Assembly: GCA_029168955.1 (NCBI GenBank)
Contig: JAPDOI010000965.1
Coordinates: 62,001 to 126,000 of the forward strand
Direction of reading: 5' to 3'
Length of the DNA stretch: 64,000 bases
DNA from: Aplectana chamaeleonis
Taxonomy: Eukaryota; Nematoda; Chromadorea; Rhabditida; Cosmocercidae
The number at the start of each line of letters is the position of its first letter. The first letter of the stretch is position 1. Below, in pieces: positions 55,350 to 64,000 of this stretch. The position numbers were made by a program, and so were the translations under genes. The notes under the pieces were generated by a model that saw only the letters and a list, made by a program, of their open reading frames with translations, did not search any database and was not told the DNA's origin.

Positions 55350-56220
55350 GGTGGCATCTAGAGTCCTGCGAGCTGCGAGTTGCGACAAGTATAAGCATAT
55401 ATCTAAGTGCTCGCAGCGTCCTCGCATGCGGAATGTCTTGCGACGAATCGGTAGGGGGGCTTTCATAGTTCTTGCCGCAATGCGAGGACGCAACTCGCTG
55501 TGCGAGCGCCCGACGACAAAATTCTCGCAGAGGGCTTTCATAGTCCTCTCGCACTGCGAGGACACTGCGATCACCTTCACGCACGCATTGCGAGCTGTGA
55601 GAAGAAAACTCCTGTGTATTTTTGTCGCAGCTCGCACTGCGAGTACTTCCTGAATAATCATGTCTTTCGACCACAAAACATTCTGTGATGGTGTTTCTTA
55701 GTTTTTACTCATGATGGTTTCCTGTTTGCTTTCCTGTGATAATTTCTCTTTTGTTTCTACTCATGACTATATCCAGTTTTGCTTTCCAACGATGGTTTTT
55801 CTATAATTCAACACACACACAACATTTGTGCACGAAGCCATGCATATCAAAGAAAATAAAAAAACTTGCACATCATTTCCAAAATATCATGTTTGTTTCT
55901 ATGTGTAAATGCCGTTGTTTTGAGAGTGTTTTTTGATTTTTTTTCTGCCAAAACAGCAGGGTCAAGCAGTGTTGTCCAGTACAACAATGCTTGATAGGTT
56001 GGAATCGATTTGAAGAATTACTACCGATACAATACCGCGCTCCACGGCCACTCGTGCCCTGATTCAATTTGACGCAATGACTCATGCTGAACCCTGATTC
56101 AGGTTCCCGCACTGCCCGCAGCTCGCAGACTCTAAAAGCTAGTTGCGAGAGTTTCTGGGCCACGCCCCCAACCTCTCGCACTGCGAGCAACTCGCAGCTC
56201 GCAGAACTCTAGATGCCACC
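55350..56220. mobile_element. TAA-flanked foldback element T (871 bp)
   Basis: TAA at 55347-55349 and 56221-56223; inverted ends begin GGTGGCATCTAGAGT and continue through CTGCGAGCTGCGAGTTGC. The interior is saturated with TCGCACTGCGAG motifs in both orientations. A 3-bp TWA target duplication is typical of PIF/Harbinger, which is inference here. It lies 56 bp beyond the stop of the next gene. Confidence 0.8.
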
Positions 56221-56276
56221 TAAAAGCGCTTCTAAACGATGCAACTGCGAATATCACCGACGCGGAGCTTGAATCT

Positions 56277-57135
56277 TCATTCGTACACACGACGCCATTC
56301 TGAAAAGGGCCTTTCAGAGTGCCGTCGCTGCGAAATTGTCTGTCGCAGAGATTGTACCAAACATAGGGAGTGCCGCGTAGTACTGTGTAGCACCCCCATC
56401 CTTTGTGCAATCCTTGCGACAGCAAATTTCGCGGCGACGCCACCCTGAAAGCTGCTAAAGTCCGTATCTGCGAGAAGTCAGTTTTGGTTTCGTGACGAGC
56501 CTTTGTGTACAGAATGGCCGAGTCTTAGAGATTAAAAGCAGAAAAATAGATAGACTTCGATAAAATAGAAAATTTAAAGAGCCAGCGATATAAAAATATG
56601 CAGAGCAAAAAAGAAATATGAACTGACCTCCCCAAATATAGCGTCGGCTTTGACAACAGCATTGACCATTACAAATGCATCGATCAGCAAGCAAATCACT
56701 GAAAAAATTTTAACCTGATTTTTTCAGAGCTCCATTGGAAAAGCGATATCAAACAAAATGAAATCAAAACAGTACGGCTTATTACACAGATGATATTGAA
56801 CCGAGAATTCCGAAGCAGGACTTTATTTCCAGAATATACTCGACACGTTCTCAACTAAACACATTTTTGATAAAACTGTTCTTACGAATCTCACCCAAAC
56901 AGTCGTGGCATTTACTGCATTTTGCTCTCAAGATTTCATATTCTTCTATTTGAATTTCGCAAACGTTTACTGAAAAATCCAACCTAAACTGAAAACAGTT
57001 GTTAGCCCAACAAAAACTTTCGGGATGTTCAGCTAAGCGTCCAGTGCAACTGAAAATCTGTCCAAAAGCGAGAGAAAGTGAGAAGAGTGAAAGCTTGAGC
57101 AAGAAAAGAAATAGAAAACAGAAGATGGGCAACAT
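56277..57135 (-). CDS. Predicted secretory or membrane protein, three exons, 159 residues
   Basis: Minus strand. Exon 1 (56895-57135) starts ATG and ends TTTGG|GTGAGA in phase 1. Intron 1 (56699-56894) ends ATTTTTTCAG. Exon 2 (56628-56698) ends GGGGAG|GTCAGT in phase 0. Intron 2 (56445-56627) ends GCAGCTTTCAG, and exon 3 (56277-56444) runs to TGA. All borders are GT..AG and both phases fit. The protein has an N-terminal signal (MLPIFCFLFLFLLKLSLFSL), a Cys-rich ectodomain with seven Cys including CSKCHDC, one membrane helix (ICLLIDAFVMVNAVV, about 82-96), and a basic C-terminal tail ending WRRVYE. The odd Cys number suggests one is unpaired. Family not recognised. It lies between elements T and S. 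Confidence 0.58.
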
Positions 57136-57400
57136 CTGAACGCTGATCCTGATTACACTATGTAACACGATTTTTGTTCCTGGCTTCTAAGTGTTATATT
57201 TCGATTGCTTATGTCCAAAGTATGTGAAAAAATGACTTCATTGAGAACAAACTTCGCTTACACTACAACAGCACGAAGAAACCCCGTTTCTGTGAAAGTA
57301 GAAAGATTTTTATTCACTTTCGGCATTTTGAACAGGTAAAAACAAAACGTGCATAAGGAATAGACAAACACAGTCGGAAATCGCTCAACAGGGATGTATA

Positions 57401-58029
57401 CTGCCCTTATTCGGGAGTGCACAAGCCCCCCTTTTCATACGCACACGCTGGTACAGTAATGCACCACGGCGGCGCGGTCTGCGACGAGCCCGTTCTCTCC
57501 CACCCCATGTGGCAGGCATCGACTTTCGCATGACCCCCGCTCATTGGTCCGCATGACCCGCGATCATGCTCAGAGGTTTTTTAATTTTTTTTGCCGTCTT
57601 ATGTTGTTTCGATGATAATTTAAATGTCGTCGTAATGGGATGCGGGTAAATGACCCATGGATTTGAAACAGTAGATAAATGTTTAAAAAGGTTTTTTCTG
57701 GTAAAAAAACAGAGAACAGATGTTTTCTGAATTTCTTGGTAGCGGGAAGGATTGTGTAAAGCTTCATGTACACCCTAACCTTTAGCCAATACGACGACAT
57801 TTGAATTATCACCGAAACTGAAAACGGCAAAGAAAAAATTTAAAAAACTCACCGTCTCTGAGCATGATCGCCGGTCATACGGACGACTGGACGGTGGTCA
57901 TGCGAAAGTGGATGCCTGTCGCATGAGGTGGGGAGAACGGGCTCACCACAGACCGCGCCGCCGTGGTGCATTACTGTAGCAGCGTGTGCGGGTGAAAAGG
58001 CGGGCTTGTGCACTCTCGATTAAAAGCAG
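57401..58029. mobile_element. TA-flanked foldback element P (629 bp)
   Basis: TA at 57399-57400 and 58030-58031. Inverted arms of about 170 bp contain GTGCACAAGCCC, ACAGTAATGCACCACGGCGG and GAGCCCGTTCTC. It is inserted in the left arm of S. Confidence 0.85.
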
Positions 58030-58077
58030 TATAGATTGTAGATTGTGATGTGTAGATTTTCTACATTTACGATTGTA

Positions 58078-58356
58078 CTGTGCTTATCTGGGCTGAATTC
58101 CGGTCCGCAGTTGCGTCTCGACACGCTTTGCGGCCGCACGCGCTTGAGTCGGTTGAGTTTCCAGCGCCAGAGCCGACTCGATGGGGCTTTTTTATACAGT
58201 TTTCTTCATTATTTCTTGGTCTTGAGTTTCTAAAATCCACCTAGAGTCAAAAAATCGACTGCTGCGGCGCTGGAAACTCTTCCGACTCGAGAGCGTGCGG
58301 TCGCAAAGCGTGTCGAGACGCAATTGCGGACCGGAATTTGGCCCAGATAAGCACAG
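58078..58356. mobile_element. TA-flanked foldback element O, copy 2 (279 bp)
   Basis: TA at 58076-58077 and 58357-58358; the same ends (CTGTGCTTATCTGGGC and inverse) and length as 28231-28509. Its right TA is also the left TA of element Q. Confidence 0.88.
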
Positions 58357-58429
58357 TACTGTGATTCACTTTGTCGAAGTTGCATCCAAATATAGTCTCT
58401 CATCATGTTTCGTTATACTGTCCTTGGTA

Positions 58430-58503
58430 ACTGTCCGAGGCTAAGGTCAGGGCTGGTATAGTCGTCACTGTCCGAGGCTAAGGTCAGGGCTGGTATAGTC
58501 GTC
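58430..58503. repeat. Perfect 37-bp tandem duplication
   Basis: ACTGTCCGAGGCTAAGGTCA and the next 17 bases occur twice without a difference. Confidence 0.95.
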
Positions 58504-58530
58504 GCACTACAGATTAAGAGGATCCTAAAT

Positions 58531-58810
58531 TGTGCAGATTTCGCAAAGCTGTTGAACAGGACGGAGAGAGCGGCTTGGAGCAGTTTCGTTGCAGTTGTTC
58601 ACGGCTTCCTAGGTGATCACAAAACTGAAAGCTATGTGGAGTTGGTGCACTCTCATAAAGAATTACGCCAAAATAGGATGCAGAATGTCTCTGAAAGTCC
58701 ATATCATTGATTCGCATCTTGACAAATTCAACGAGCAAGGCGAGCCCTTTCATCAAGGTATATTGGACTTTGAACGTCGCTACACCAAGGACAGTATAAC
58801 GAGACCATGA
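58531..58810 (+). pseudogene. Fossil of a widespread uncharacterised transposon-linked protein
   Basis: Two frames, split by a single-base shift near 58652, read AWSSFVAVVHGFLGDHKTES followed by NYAKIGCRMSLKVHIIDSHL and EPFHQGILDFERRY. From memory this resembles a large family of uncharacterised invertebrate proteins with an MSLKxHFLxSHLDFF...ERFHQDI signature, whose genes are multicopy. An internal deletion is implied between DKF and NEQGE. It suggests the autonomous parent of Q encodes that protein. Confidence 0.55.
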
Positions 58811-59415
58811 GGGGGGACTAAATTTGGGAGGAACTTCGAAAGAGTGATTCACAGTACAATCGTGAATCTGAAAAATCTACACATTTCTCAGCCTTGTTGA
58901 GTGGTTTCCGACTGTGTTTGTCTATTCCTTGTGCATTTTTTGTTTTTCCTGATCATAGTGCTGAAAATAAATAAAAATCTCTATTTTCACAAAAAAAAAA
59001 GAGTTTTCTTCGTGCTGTTGTCGTGCAAGCAAAGTTTGTGCTCAATGAAGTCATTTTTCGCAGACAATAGACATAAGCAATTGAAATTTAACACTTAGAA
59101 TCCAGGAACAAAATTGTCTTTCACAAACACGCAATTTTTCAAATTTCATTGTCCCAGTTGCAAAAGCAAAGTTTTCCTGGGATAACAGCGATTTCCTATC
59201 TGTTCTAGACCTAACGGGTTAGGAAAACACAATTTCAACCCAGGAACAGAAAAAAGTGAAAATTTGTTACATAGTGTTATCCGTCCCGAAGAATACTACG
59301 TGGCCTTGAGCTGTGGCTCACTACGCGTCGCGGTCGCAACGCGACGTTGCAATAAGAGCACCTTTACACATCGCCAACCCTTCTCCATATGGTTATTTGT
59401 TTTAACACGAAAGGC

Positions 59416-59889
59416 ATGAGGGAAAACATGACAGACAACAATGTTCAGGTGTTCAGGCATGATGACCGCTTTCTATAAAGCCATTATTGGCAATCAACAA
59501 TACTTCTTACTTCCGATGATAGAGCACGGGTGTTAAATATCTCGTAATAGTAAAGGAGGTCAAACGCCATCACTCGTCATTATGTTAATACTTCCTGGTT
59601 GCTAGTGGCTTTACTTTAGATGATTTCTTATTGTGAGACATTCTCCTTCCGTATTTCCTAGGCTGAACACTTGAGCTCACCAGTTATCTCTCACGAAACT
59701 ATGTCGATAGAGGATCGGTTTCAGAAAATCTTACGGAAATCATTCAGGCGTAAAAACACATTTGCTTTCGATCCACTGTGCAAACCAGGGCCCCTTGCAT
59801 TTAAGAACCTGTATAGGCACATGAAGGGAGGTCACGAAAGGTTCAGAAGCACAGATGGAGCAGGTGAAAATGATGTAAAAATGGCTTAA
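59416..59889 (+). CDS. Predicted zinc-finger-like host gene, 86 residues as modelled
   Basis: Exon 1 (59416-59448, MRENMTDNNVQ) ends CAG|GTGTTC in phase 0. An intron of 213 nt ends CGTATTTCCTAG, and exon 2 (59662-59889) continues in phase 0 to TAA. The protein has a basic stretch (DRFQKILRKSFRRKN) and a partial C2H2 finger (FDPLCKPGPLAFKNLYRHMK then GGH) with the F, L and two H positions but only one Cys. The stop codon TAA is part of the TTAA target duplication of element K2. Beyond K2 the same reading frame resumes in a well-formed finger (60378-60458). Longer original product possible. Family beyond zinc-finger-like not recognised. Confidence 0.45.
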
Positions 59890-60373
59890 AGGCAGTGTTC
59901 ACGATGATTCTCGTTTCCAAGTTTTCCACTGAAAACAATGCGTTGGCAACCAAGTAATACCAAAATCATGAAGAAACGGCGAGAAACGCACTAATTCGTC
60001 TTATTTCAGTGACATTATTCTATGGCCTGGACTAGTTGTCTGGTTGGATGAACATGTTCACGGTGGTTGTCACCGGTAAAAAATGGGACTAACCGAAAAT
60101 GGAAGAATATTTTGGGCAAAACAGTATTAGTTAGGGCCCGAAGTAAAGAACGGAACAATACAGAATAGAGAATTGCAAAAGACGGGTCCACAAAAGATTT
60201 CATTGTCACAACGAACAGTTCCATTGATACTTAAGAGGCGGGCTGATACTTGAGGATTTCGTGCCTTTATGGTGCGTTTTTCCCGGTTTCTTCGCCATTT
60301 CAGTTCTACTCGGGGGCCAAACAATCGATTTAGCGAATAATCTCAAAATCGAAGATTATCGTGAACACTGCCT
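59890..60373. mobile_element. TTAA element K, copy 2 (484 bp)
   Basis: TTAA at 59886-59889 and 60374-60377; ends AGGCAGTGTTCACGATGATT and ATTATCGTGAACACTGCCT. Better preserved than 26576-27059. Confidence 0.9.
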
Positions 60374-60377
60374 TTAA

Positions 60378-60458
60378 TTCACGGACTGCATCACGTTCCC
60401 CTGTAAAACCTGCGGGAAGACATTTTATTTAGTAAGCAGTCTAAAGAAGCACGAACAG
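60378..60458 (+). CDS. C2H2 zinc-finger exon segment
   Basis: Reads TDCITFPCKTCGKTFYLVSS then LKKHEQ, with the canonical C-x2-C-x12-H spacing; the second His would lie in the next exon. It ends CAG|GTATAG, a donor-like site overlapping the start of repeat U2. It lies immediately to the right of K2 and in the same frame as the preceding exon, but an in-frame TAA at the insertion site separates them. Probably part of the same gene. Confidence 0.5.
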
Positions 60459-60459
60459 G

Positions 60460-60609
60460 TATAGCCTAGGCCGTTCATCTTGAGCCGGTCGAAGCAATGC
60501 TTATCGGGCTTATCATGTCAGAATCTCCTTATCATTGTTATATTTTGCCATCACCGACCGCTCCGCTGCTTACTCCGCACGGACTCATCCTAGCAACCTA
60601 AGCTATATG
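60460..60609. repeat. Dispersed repeat U, copy 2
   Basis: Same orientation and content as 2622-2765; begins TATAGCCTAG exactly at the donor of the zinc-finger exon. Confidence 0.65.
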
Positions 60610-60612
60610 TTT

Positions 60613-61061
60613 AAACAGTTTGTGTTTATATGCCTGAAAAATTAGCACATCGTTGTGCCTTATGGCCGAAACTACTCCACCATCGTCCTTCGGACTAACA
60701 ACGGCAAAGAAATACCAGGTGTCAAAGAAGAAATTGCAGCCGGTTGGCAGAAAACACCCTTCACAAGGTCACATATACATTTCGTGTAAATAGTTGTGTG
60801 GACAAAATGATCAAGATGACCTTTGGACAATGGAAGAGGATTAGTTTCGGCTAAAAACTAGGTATCGTTCAAATTCTAACGGGTTTGACACTGTGGTATC
60901 CAAGTGCGAAAGGGTTTTAAACAAGCCACGTATAGTTAGGTTTCACCTTAACCTTGATCTAATAACGATTTCTTTGTATTACCTAGTACCTAGTGGGTTT
61001 ACTCTATACTCACCATGCACGCTGCTCTGAATCATAAAATATTGCCGATACTTTTTTTGAT
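60613..61061. other. Stretch with nothing recognised
   Basis: No supported gene or repeat. Confidence 0.4.
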
Positions 61062-62140
61062 TGATTGATTTATTACACGGTAGAACCGTGTCAAAGACAA
61101 CAACAGAAATAAATACCCAAACGGCAATTAAGAGACTAAAAGCACTAAAATCAGTCGAACAACAATAAACAAATGGATCAACTGACTATTAGGCATACAC
61201 CGGCACCGTGAAGAAAAGAGATCTTACAAACATTACTCCTGGGACAACAGATAACTCTCAAGCGTCTTTCTGAAGCCACTGAATTTCCCTACTACCAAAC
61301 CTGACCGAAGTAGTTTATTGAATTCAGACCTCGCCCTATTTACAAAGAAGTGCTGTCGTACATTCCGCCTGGTCCCAATGAGGCCCAATTTCACCGGTGC
61401 TCCCCTAGTGGTTGATGGTCTAAGGTTGAACAGCCGGCTAGCCTTGATACCAGCACTCCAATGAATGATCTTATACATCGTTGTCATATCAAACCTTCTT
61501 CTCCTGCGCTCTAGAGTGGTTAGGCCCAATTTGGCGTTCCTGGTGACATGACACACGTTACCATTAGTCTGAAACCACGATGTCCTGAAGAAAACTCTAC
61601 GTGTAAAAGTATTCTGGACTTTCTCAAGCGCGTCGATGGATCCTTTTTTGTATGGATTAAAAACTACCGTACCATACTCCATAAGTGAACGTACGTATGT
61701 TTTATAAACCTCGGTCAGCAAATTTGCATTAGTAGTTGATAGTGCTCGAAACGCGCTGTGCATCATCCTATTAGCCGTGGACGCGACCTGGAGGCAGTGA
61801 TCATCGAAATTAAGATAGTCCTTGATAAAAAAAAACCAAGGTCCTTAATCTCGCTGACCTCGCTCAACTGCAAACCGTCGATAGTATAGAAGCCACTAAC
61901 TCGCCTCTTACCAAGCTTCATCACTTTAGTCTTTTCGCTGGATAGCGGCAATCTCCATTCATTCGACCATTTGGCTGCATCATTAAGAGCTTTTTGCAAA
62001 CACTCCGAAACTTCCATTGTCAAAATAGGTTTATACAACTTAATGTCATCAGCGAATGCCAAACAGCCGACGTTGTTCAAGGATAGGTTTAGACCCAGTA
62101 TCTCAAGGTTTTCTTCTCTAGGTGCTGGCTGATTGTGCTG
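61062..62140 (-). mobile_element. CR1-like non-LTR retrotransposon, 5'-truncated
   Basis: Minus strand. The coding remnant starts in the RT at [19 protein letters not shown] (motif C) and continues with [37 protein letters not shown] and LMEYGTVVFNPYKK. It then runs to YLLSQE at 61233. The 3' end is an (AATC)n-like tail at about 61062-61078, the kind of short repeat that ends CR1 elements. It is truncated at the (TA)n tract. Confidence 0.82.
61233..62115 (-). pseudogene. CR1-like reverse transcriptase, C-terminal part
   Basis: Two frames (61763-62115 and 61233-61766) are joined by a frameshift near 61825, where an A run (GATAAAAAAAAACC) lies. The catalytic FADD is present; motifs A and B are lost with the 5' truncation. 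Confidence 0.8.
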
Positions 62141-62142
62141 GT

Positions 62143-62344
<202 letters not shown>

Positions 62345-62546
62345 ACAGATATCTTGCTCGTGTACGGCTACTGCACGGAACTACTATATCTACGTTATCC
62401 TGGCTCGTGGTTCTACTATCGATCTGCTCATACCCTTGCGGCGAGGGATAACATTCAATACGTTTATATAAGCCGCCGTTGGAGGTCTATCTTTCCTAGC
62501 ATCGTACGTTACACCTGTTCTTCCGGTGCTGTGCTGTTCTTCTTAA

Positions 62547-63031
62547 AGGCAGTGTTCACGATGAAAAAAGTTTTTGAAATTCCACTAGGATTGGGTAGTG
62601 GAGGGACACTCTGTAACGTTAACGTCGAAAGAACGCATGAAACCGAGCCAGGAAGAGCCTCAAAAGAGCCCTAAGTTGCAACTTCGAGCGCATTGAAAAC
62701 CCCAAAAGCGCATCACACGCCCACCGACGTGAACAAATGAATGCTCGAGATCGTGAGATAAGCGATGATTTTCAATCATTAGCCCCGTTCTTTCCTTCAT
62801 TCTCAGCTTCTCTCTTTACTCAGGTCAGCTCGCATAGATCGGCTGCAAAAACGGAAGTTACAAGCCTCGGACAACTCGTCCACCATGTTTCCTTAGCTCA
62901 ATATTTGAGGGACCATAACTCCGTTCCCTGAAGGTCTTGTGCGATTTCAGAGATATCATTGGAATCAGCATGGGGCCGTTTTCAAGATAGGCGGGGAAAC
63001 AGAAGAACGATTTTCATCGTGAACACTGCCT
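62547..63031. mobile_element. Family A TTAA MITE, copy 5 (485 bp)
   Basis: TTAA at 62543-62546 and 63032-63035; ends AGGCAGTGTTCACGATGAAA and TTTCATCGTGAACACTGCCT. Orientation opposite to copy 1. It lies 19 bp upstream of the retroelement ATG. Confidence 0.9.
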
Positions 63032-63050
63032 TTAAGTGCTATTATCTACA

Positions 63051-63896
63051 ATGGTGGGAACTCGTGCTACGTCGAAAGCCGCCGCCGCTGCTATGACTAA
63101 TGGAGCACCCTCTAATGGAGCAGCCTCTGGTGCACCAGCTTCTGTGGATACTGTGGTGGATATGGTCCGTGGTGATGAGTCGCTGCCCAGTCACTTGAGA
63201 GATATGTTACTTCATTTGTATGACTCAAAGCTGCAGATGGATTATCTCGTTGTTAGGAATAGGGAGTTAGAGGCCAAGGTGGATTCACTTACGGCCGAGA
63301 ATGGGAGATTGAGAGATCTGTTAGATAAACGTCAGTCTGTACCAATTGTTGTGCCGTCTCAGAGTCCTGTTAATGCTGTTGCCACTGCTCCTGTTACTGC
63401 TGTGTCTGAATCCTCGTTTGAAGAACACGAGCGTAGTAGGTCTGTTGTCGTGTCTGGTATCACTGAGTCCGTAGATCAAGTGCCTTCCAATAGGATTAGC
63501 TATGATGCAGTTTGCATTCGTAATATTCTTGACCATTTGGGAGTCGAATGTCAACCCACTTCTATTTTTAGGATGGGCCGACCTAATCCTTCGAGGCCCC
63601 GGTTATTGAAAATTGTCATGCCTTCATCATTCTATAGCGGTCTGATCCTCCGTAGAGCTCACTGGCTGAAATCATTCACGAGGATGAAAGGTGTCTAAAT
63701 TGGACCCTCTCTTCCTAAAAGTGAAAGAGATCAGCTGCGAGCTCAGCGGCGTGCATCTAATCCTACTCCACACATTGTAGTAGGTTCTCCGATAACTTCC
63801 CAGTCGCCTACCACAGCTTCCCAGTTGCCTGTGTCTCAGGATATAGCCATTTCTATGCCTGCAAATCCAGCCACTCAGGGTTCGGGAAACTTGTAA
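63051..63896 (+). pseudogene. LINE ORF1-like RNA-binding protein
   Basis: 281 codons with one internal TAA at 63696-63698. An Ala-rich N-terminus is followed by a coiled coil (NRELEAKVDSLTAENGRLRD, about residues 75-94). A domain with RSVVVSGI, then FRMGRPNPSRPRLLKIVMPS follows, fitting the RRM-like or esterase-less ORF1 type of CR1-group elements. After the stop it continues in frame with GPSLPKSERDQLRAQRRAS. ORF1 proteins bind element RNA as a multimer. Confidence 0.75.
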
Positions 63897-63916
63897 GCCC
63901 TCTCAGGAATCCTCAA

Positions 63917-64000
63917 TGCCATCTCTCATCTATCATAGCCAATATCCGGTCAGTGGTAAAAAATTCTGAGGCCTTGCTCGATCTCCTCCAAAAACTTGAT
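63917..64000 (+). pseudogene. Start of LINE ORF2 (endonuclease), cut by the window end
   Basis: The frame reads SSIIANIRSVVKNSEALLDL and LQKLD to the last base. This is the usual opening (N-x-RS-L) of an APE-type endonuclease. Intactness beyond the window is unknown. Confidence 0.6.

Larger units (their letters stand above)
58359..58854. mobile_element. TA-flanked element Q (496 bp) with a protein remnant
   Basis: TA at 58357-58358 and 58855-58856. Inverted ends of about 70 bp: CTGTGATTCACTTTGTCGAA, and later TCGTTATACTGTCCTTGG. It carries a coding fossil (58531-58810) and a perfect 37-bp tandem duplication at 58430-58503. Confidence 0.85.
57156..59276. mobile_element. Foldback element S, hosting P, O and Q
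   Basis: Ends CACTATGTAAC and GTTACATAGTG with TTA on both sides (57153-57155, 59277-59279). The left arm (57156-57400 plus 58030-58077) pairs with the right arm (58855-59276), e.g. GACTGTGTTTGTCTATTCC and ACATAAGCAAT. The right arm contains about 150 extra bp (59112-59265) bracketed by CCAGGAACA repeats. Its loop was a TA, where O and Q now sit. Confidence 0.78.
62345..64000 (+). mobile_element. CR1-like non-LTR retrotransposon, 5' part, runs off the window
   Basis: A leader of about 200 bp (interrupted by the family A MITE at 62547-63031) is followed by ORF1 (63051-63896) and the first codons of ORF2 (63917 on). The boundary to the (TA)n tract is taken as the 5' end, which is inference. 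Confidence 0.7.

Overview
The window looks like repeat-dense genomic DNA of an animal, most likely a nematode. Candidate host genes have very short introns (48, 58, 61, 64 and 84 nt) with GT..AG borders and T-rich TTTTCAG-type acceptors. The repeats are RTE, CR1/Jockey-like and Penelope-like retroelements plus many small inverted-repeat DNA elements. There is no sign of bacterial organisation, rRNA, a convincing tRNA, or CRISPR. Everything here was read by eye; no search was run.

Most of the sequence is nested mobile DNA. (1) A family of about 485 bp elements has TTAA target duplications and AGGCAGTG-type ends (570-1055, 16334-16758, 25473-25952, 45603-50740 interrupted, 62547-63031), with relatives (13661-14144, 15384-16329, 15800-16260, 26576-27059, 27143-27634, 59890-60373). 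(2) Foldback elements flanked by TA, TAA, TTA or ATA lie at 11506-12075, 18862-19051, 28231-28509, 55350-56220, 57156-59276 (stacked with three others) and 45897-50543. (3) Three Penelope-like retroelement loci (17806-19280, 23021-25284, 46322-50026) each have a minus-strand part joined head-to-head to a plus-strand part. The two younger ones are bounded by 12-bp target duplications, so each head-to-head dimer went in as one unit. Their flanks carry 36-38 nt hammerhead-ribozyme motifs with compensatory changes. (4) Non-LTR elements: a nearly complete but decayed Jockey/CR1-like copy (29541-32893), an RTE copy with a 13-bp duplication (39453-41428) that was itself hit by a hAT-like element and a small foldback element, a 5'-truncated CR1-like copy (61062-62140, minus), and the 5' part of another CR1-like element that runs off the right edge (62345-64000).

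Between the mobile elements are small candidate host genes supported by phase-matched splice sites: 8706-9306 (minus), 16821-17654 (plus), 22402-22650 (minus, with a poly(A) signal), 35939-36350 (minus), 56277-57135 (minus; a secretory-signal, Cys-rich, single-pass protein) and 59416-59889 (plus; zinc-finger-like, with a TTAA element sitting exactly on its stop codon). None could be named.

Tandem arrays occur at 5238-5450, 34388-35160, 39905-40240, 43046-43425, 50941-51240 and 53041-53360, with a 200-bp (TA)n tract at 62145-62344. An inverted pair of long repeats (37390-38606 and 53821-54658) lies about 15 kb apart.
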